A stretch of 63,575 nt of DNA from Methanocalculus taiwanensis (GTDB taxonomy: Archaea > Halobacteriota > Methanomicrobia > Methanomicrobiales > Methanocorpusculaceae): the NCBI RefSeq assembly GCF_024372745.1, contig NZ_VOTZ01000013.1, positions 1 through 63,575 of the forward strand, read 5' to 3'. A program made the position numbers and the translations under genes. The notes under the pieces were generated by a model. The model saw only the letters and a list, made by a program, of their open reading frames with translations. It searched no databases and had not been told where the DNA came from. This document shows positions 62,621-63,575 of the stretch, piece after piece (within the stretch, counting starts at the first letter, position 1; each line of letters starts with the position of its first letter).

Positions 62621-63409
62621 TTAGTTCACCACATTATTATCGTCTGTATTCCCGCAAACCTGACAGTTGGGATTCTTTTCATATGCGATTATATCCACTT
62701 CAGCCCTCTCGCCATCCCAGAGGAGGAGGCGATTTTCAAGGAGCATACCTGTGCCCGTCAGGTATTTTATGACCTCGTTTGCCTGAACGACTCCGATGAA
62801 CCCGGCAGTTGTCCCAAGCACAGGAAATGTCTCTTCAGGGGGTGCATGTGGAAAGATGCACCTGAGGCAGGCGGTTCTGCCGGGGATGATCGTCGTTGCC
62901 TGGCCTGAGAAGCCATGGATTCCTCCATGGAAGAGCGGAATTTGCTTCTCACATGCCGCTTTGTTCAGGAGGTACCGTGTCTCGAAGTTGTCCATTGCAT
63001 CAACAATCCCGTCTGCAGTATCGATTAGGTCCAGAATATTCTCTGAATCGATGGTGATATGGTGCACCTTGATAATGACTTCAGGATTGATTGCCTCTAT
63101 CTTCTGCCTGGCTGATTCGCTCTTCCTCTCGCCAATGTCGCGGGTGAAATGGATGATCTGGCGGTTTAAGTTCGAAAGCTCAACGAGATCATTATCTGCA
63201 ATGATAATCTGTCCCACACCAGCAGCTGCAAGATAGAGTGCAACCGGAGAGCCAAGCCCTCCGGCTCCTGCGATGAAGATGGTTGATTTCTTCAGCCGTT
63301 CCTGCCCTTCTTCGCTAAAGAGCATGATCTGGCGGGAGTAGCGTCTCTGTTCATCTGGGGATAGCACAATTTGTTCTCCGGCTCTAATGTGTATGGGTGG
63401 AGGGATCAT
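62621..63409 (-). CDS. ThiF/MoeB/HesA-type adenylyltransferase
   Basis: 262 residues of the E1-like fold: the nucleotide loop GAGGLGSPVALYLAAAG near 48-64, the arginine/aspartate region DNDLVELSNLNRQ, and a zinc pair, CLRC plus late CQVC. These enzymes adenylylate the C-terminal glycine of MoaD- or ThiS-like carriers. The MoaD at 52913 is a natural substrate. It is co-transcribed with marker protein 8. Confidence 0.88.
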   Translation of the reverse strand: MIPPPIHIRAGEQIVLSPDEQRRYSRQIMLFSEEGQERLKKSTIFIAGAGGLGSPVALYLAAAGVGQIIIADNDLVELSNLNRQIIHFTRDIGERKSESARQKIEAINPEVIIKVHHITIDSENILDLIDTADGIVDAMDNFETRYLLNKAACEKQIPLFHGGIHGFSGQATTIIPGRTACLRCIFPHAPPEETFPVLGTTAGFIGVVQANEVIKYLTGTGMLLENRLLLWDGERAEVDIIAYEKNPNCQVCGNTDDNNVVN

Positions 63410-63456
63410 ATCATTCTTCGTGAGGGGGGAATTTTAGGGTCTTTTGTTGTAACTGG

Positions 63457-63575
63457 TCAGCTATACCTGTAAGCCACAGTGGGCATGAAGGGTTCTCTCC
63501 TGAATGCTCCTTTGATGGCGGCAAGTACTGACCCCTCATTCTTCTTCACAGTTGAGATATACCCTCTTACCCGGC
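63457..63575 (-). CDS. partial CDS, C-terminal 38 residues, unidentified
   Basis: On the minus strand a frame enters from the right edge and ends at a TGA (63457-63459). It reads RVRGYISTVKKNEGSVLAA then IKGAFRREPFMPTVAYRYS. Composition and codon use look real. The fragment is too short to name. Between it and the ThiF-like start (63410-63456) there is a short promoter-size gap. Confidence 0.55.
   Translation of the reverse strand, partial: RVRGYISTVKKNEGSVLAAIKGAFRREPFMPTVAYRYS

Noticed and set aside
63457-63575. Transposase fragment at the right edge
   Set aside because: The basic C-terminus first suggested one, but 38 residues show no DDE signature and no inverted repeat is visible.
1-63575. 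CRISPR array or insertion sequence
   Set aside because: No regularly spaced direct repeats, Cas genes, transposase genes or terminal inverted repeats were seen in any gap.

Overview
The window is archaeal and almost certainly from a methanogen of the Methanomicrobiales type. Evidence: a complete A-type ATP synthase operon, a group II chaperonin (thermosome), membrane-anchored LonB, archaeal Nob1, a methanogenesis-marker-8 homologue, a DUF2115 protein, a tRNA gene without encoded CCA, TATA boxes about 26-30 bases before starts, and the many PAS-rich soluble kinases typical of that order. I cannot name the genus. Both ends cut genes: 16 codons of a minus-strand gene at the left edge and 38 codons of another at the right edge.

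Layout. 0.3-4.3 kb: a wHTH-PAS sensor, two lipoproteins and a cupin. 4.3-18.7 kb: a DUF2115 protein, two hydrolases and a signalling island read outward from a 340-base control region at 15.55-15.89 kb. Leftward are a poly-HAMP methyl-accepting protein, CheW, two histidine kinases and a short CheR-like methyltransferase; rightward are a CheY-like receiver, CheC and a PAS kinase, with a second CheC facing them. No CheA, CheB or CheD is present. 18.7-20.6 kb: tRNA-Ser(CGA), a VapC-type toxin-antitoxin pair and a HAD phosphatase. 20.7-25.2 kb: thermosome, and a tightly overlapping prs-rtcA-nob1-gfcR-like operon. 25.3-30.9 kb: lonB-tldD-tldE-bofA-like-queG-like. 30.9-37.1 kb: two KaiC-like proteins, one with a ruined P-loop, divergent from a GspE/FlaI-type ATPase and its FlaJ/TadC membrane partner. 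37.2-46.1 kb: a 50-residue zinc ribbon, an unknown protein and the ATP synthase genes H-I-K-E-C-F-A-B-D. 46.1-50.4 kb: a methyltransferase, phosphoglycerate kinase, a P-loop-less RecA-like protein with a PAS partner, and a pilin/archaellin-like protein. 50.4-54.3 kb: glutaredoxin-FTR-MsrA, then MoaE/MoaD, a LarE-type sulfur transferase and zinc-ribbon proteins. 54.4-57.3 kb: hybrid cluster protein divergent from an HxlR regulator and a ferredoxin, with three palindromes between them. 57.4-63.6 kb: a seven-repeat surface propeller, a ferritin-like protein, a membrane protein interrupted by an in-frame TAG, an RHH/RelE pair, a zinc ribbon, a stand-alone protein with the ArcS signature motif, methanogenesis marker 8 and a ThiF/MoeB-type adenylyltransferase.

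How it fits together. Core energy (ATP synthase), protein quality control (thermosome, LonB, TldD/E) and RNA/nucleotide metabolism sit among signalling and stress modules. The items most worth following are the hcp/hxlR operator array, the CheA-less chemosensory island with its large central palindrome, the KaiC-like pair (one active, one dead) beside a pilus motor, the short ArcS-motif protein, and the in-frame amber codon.
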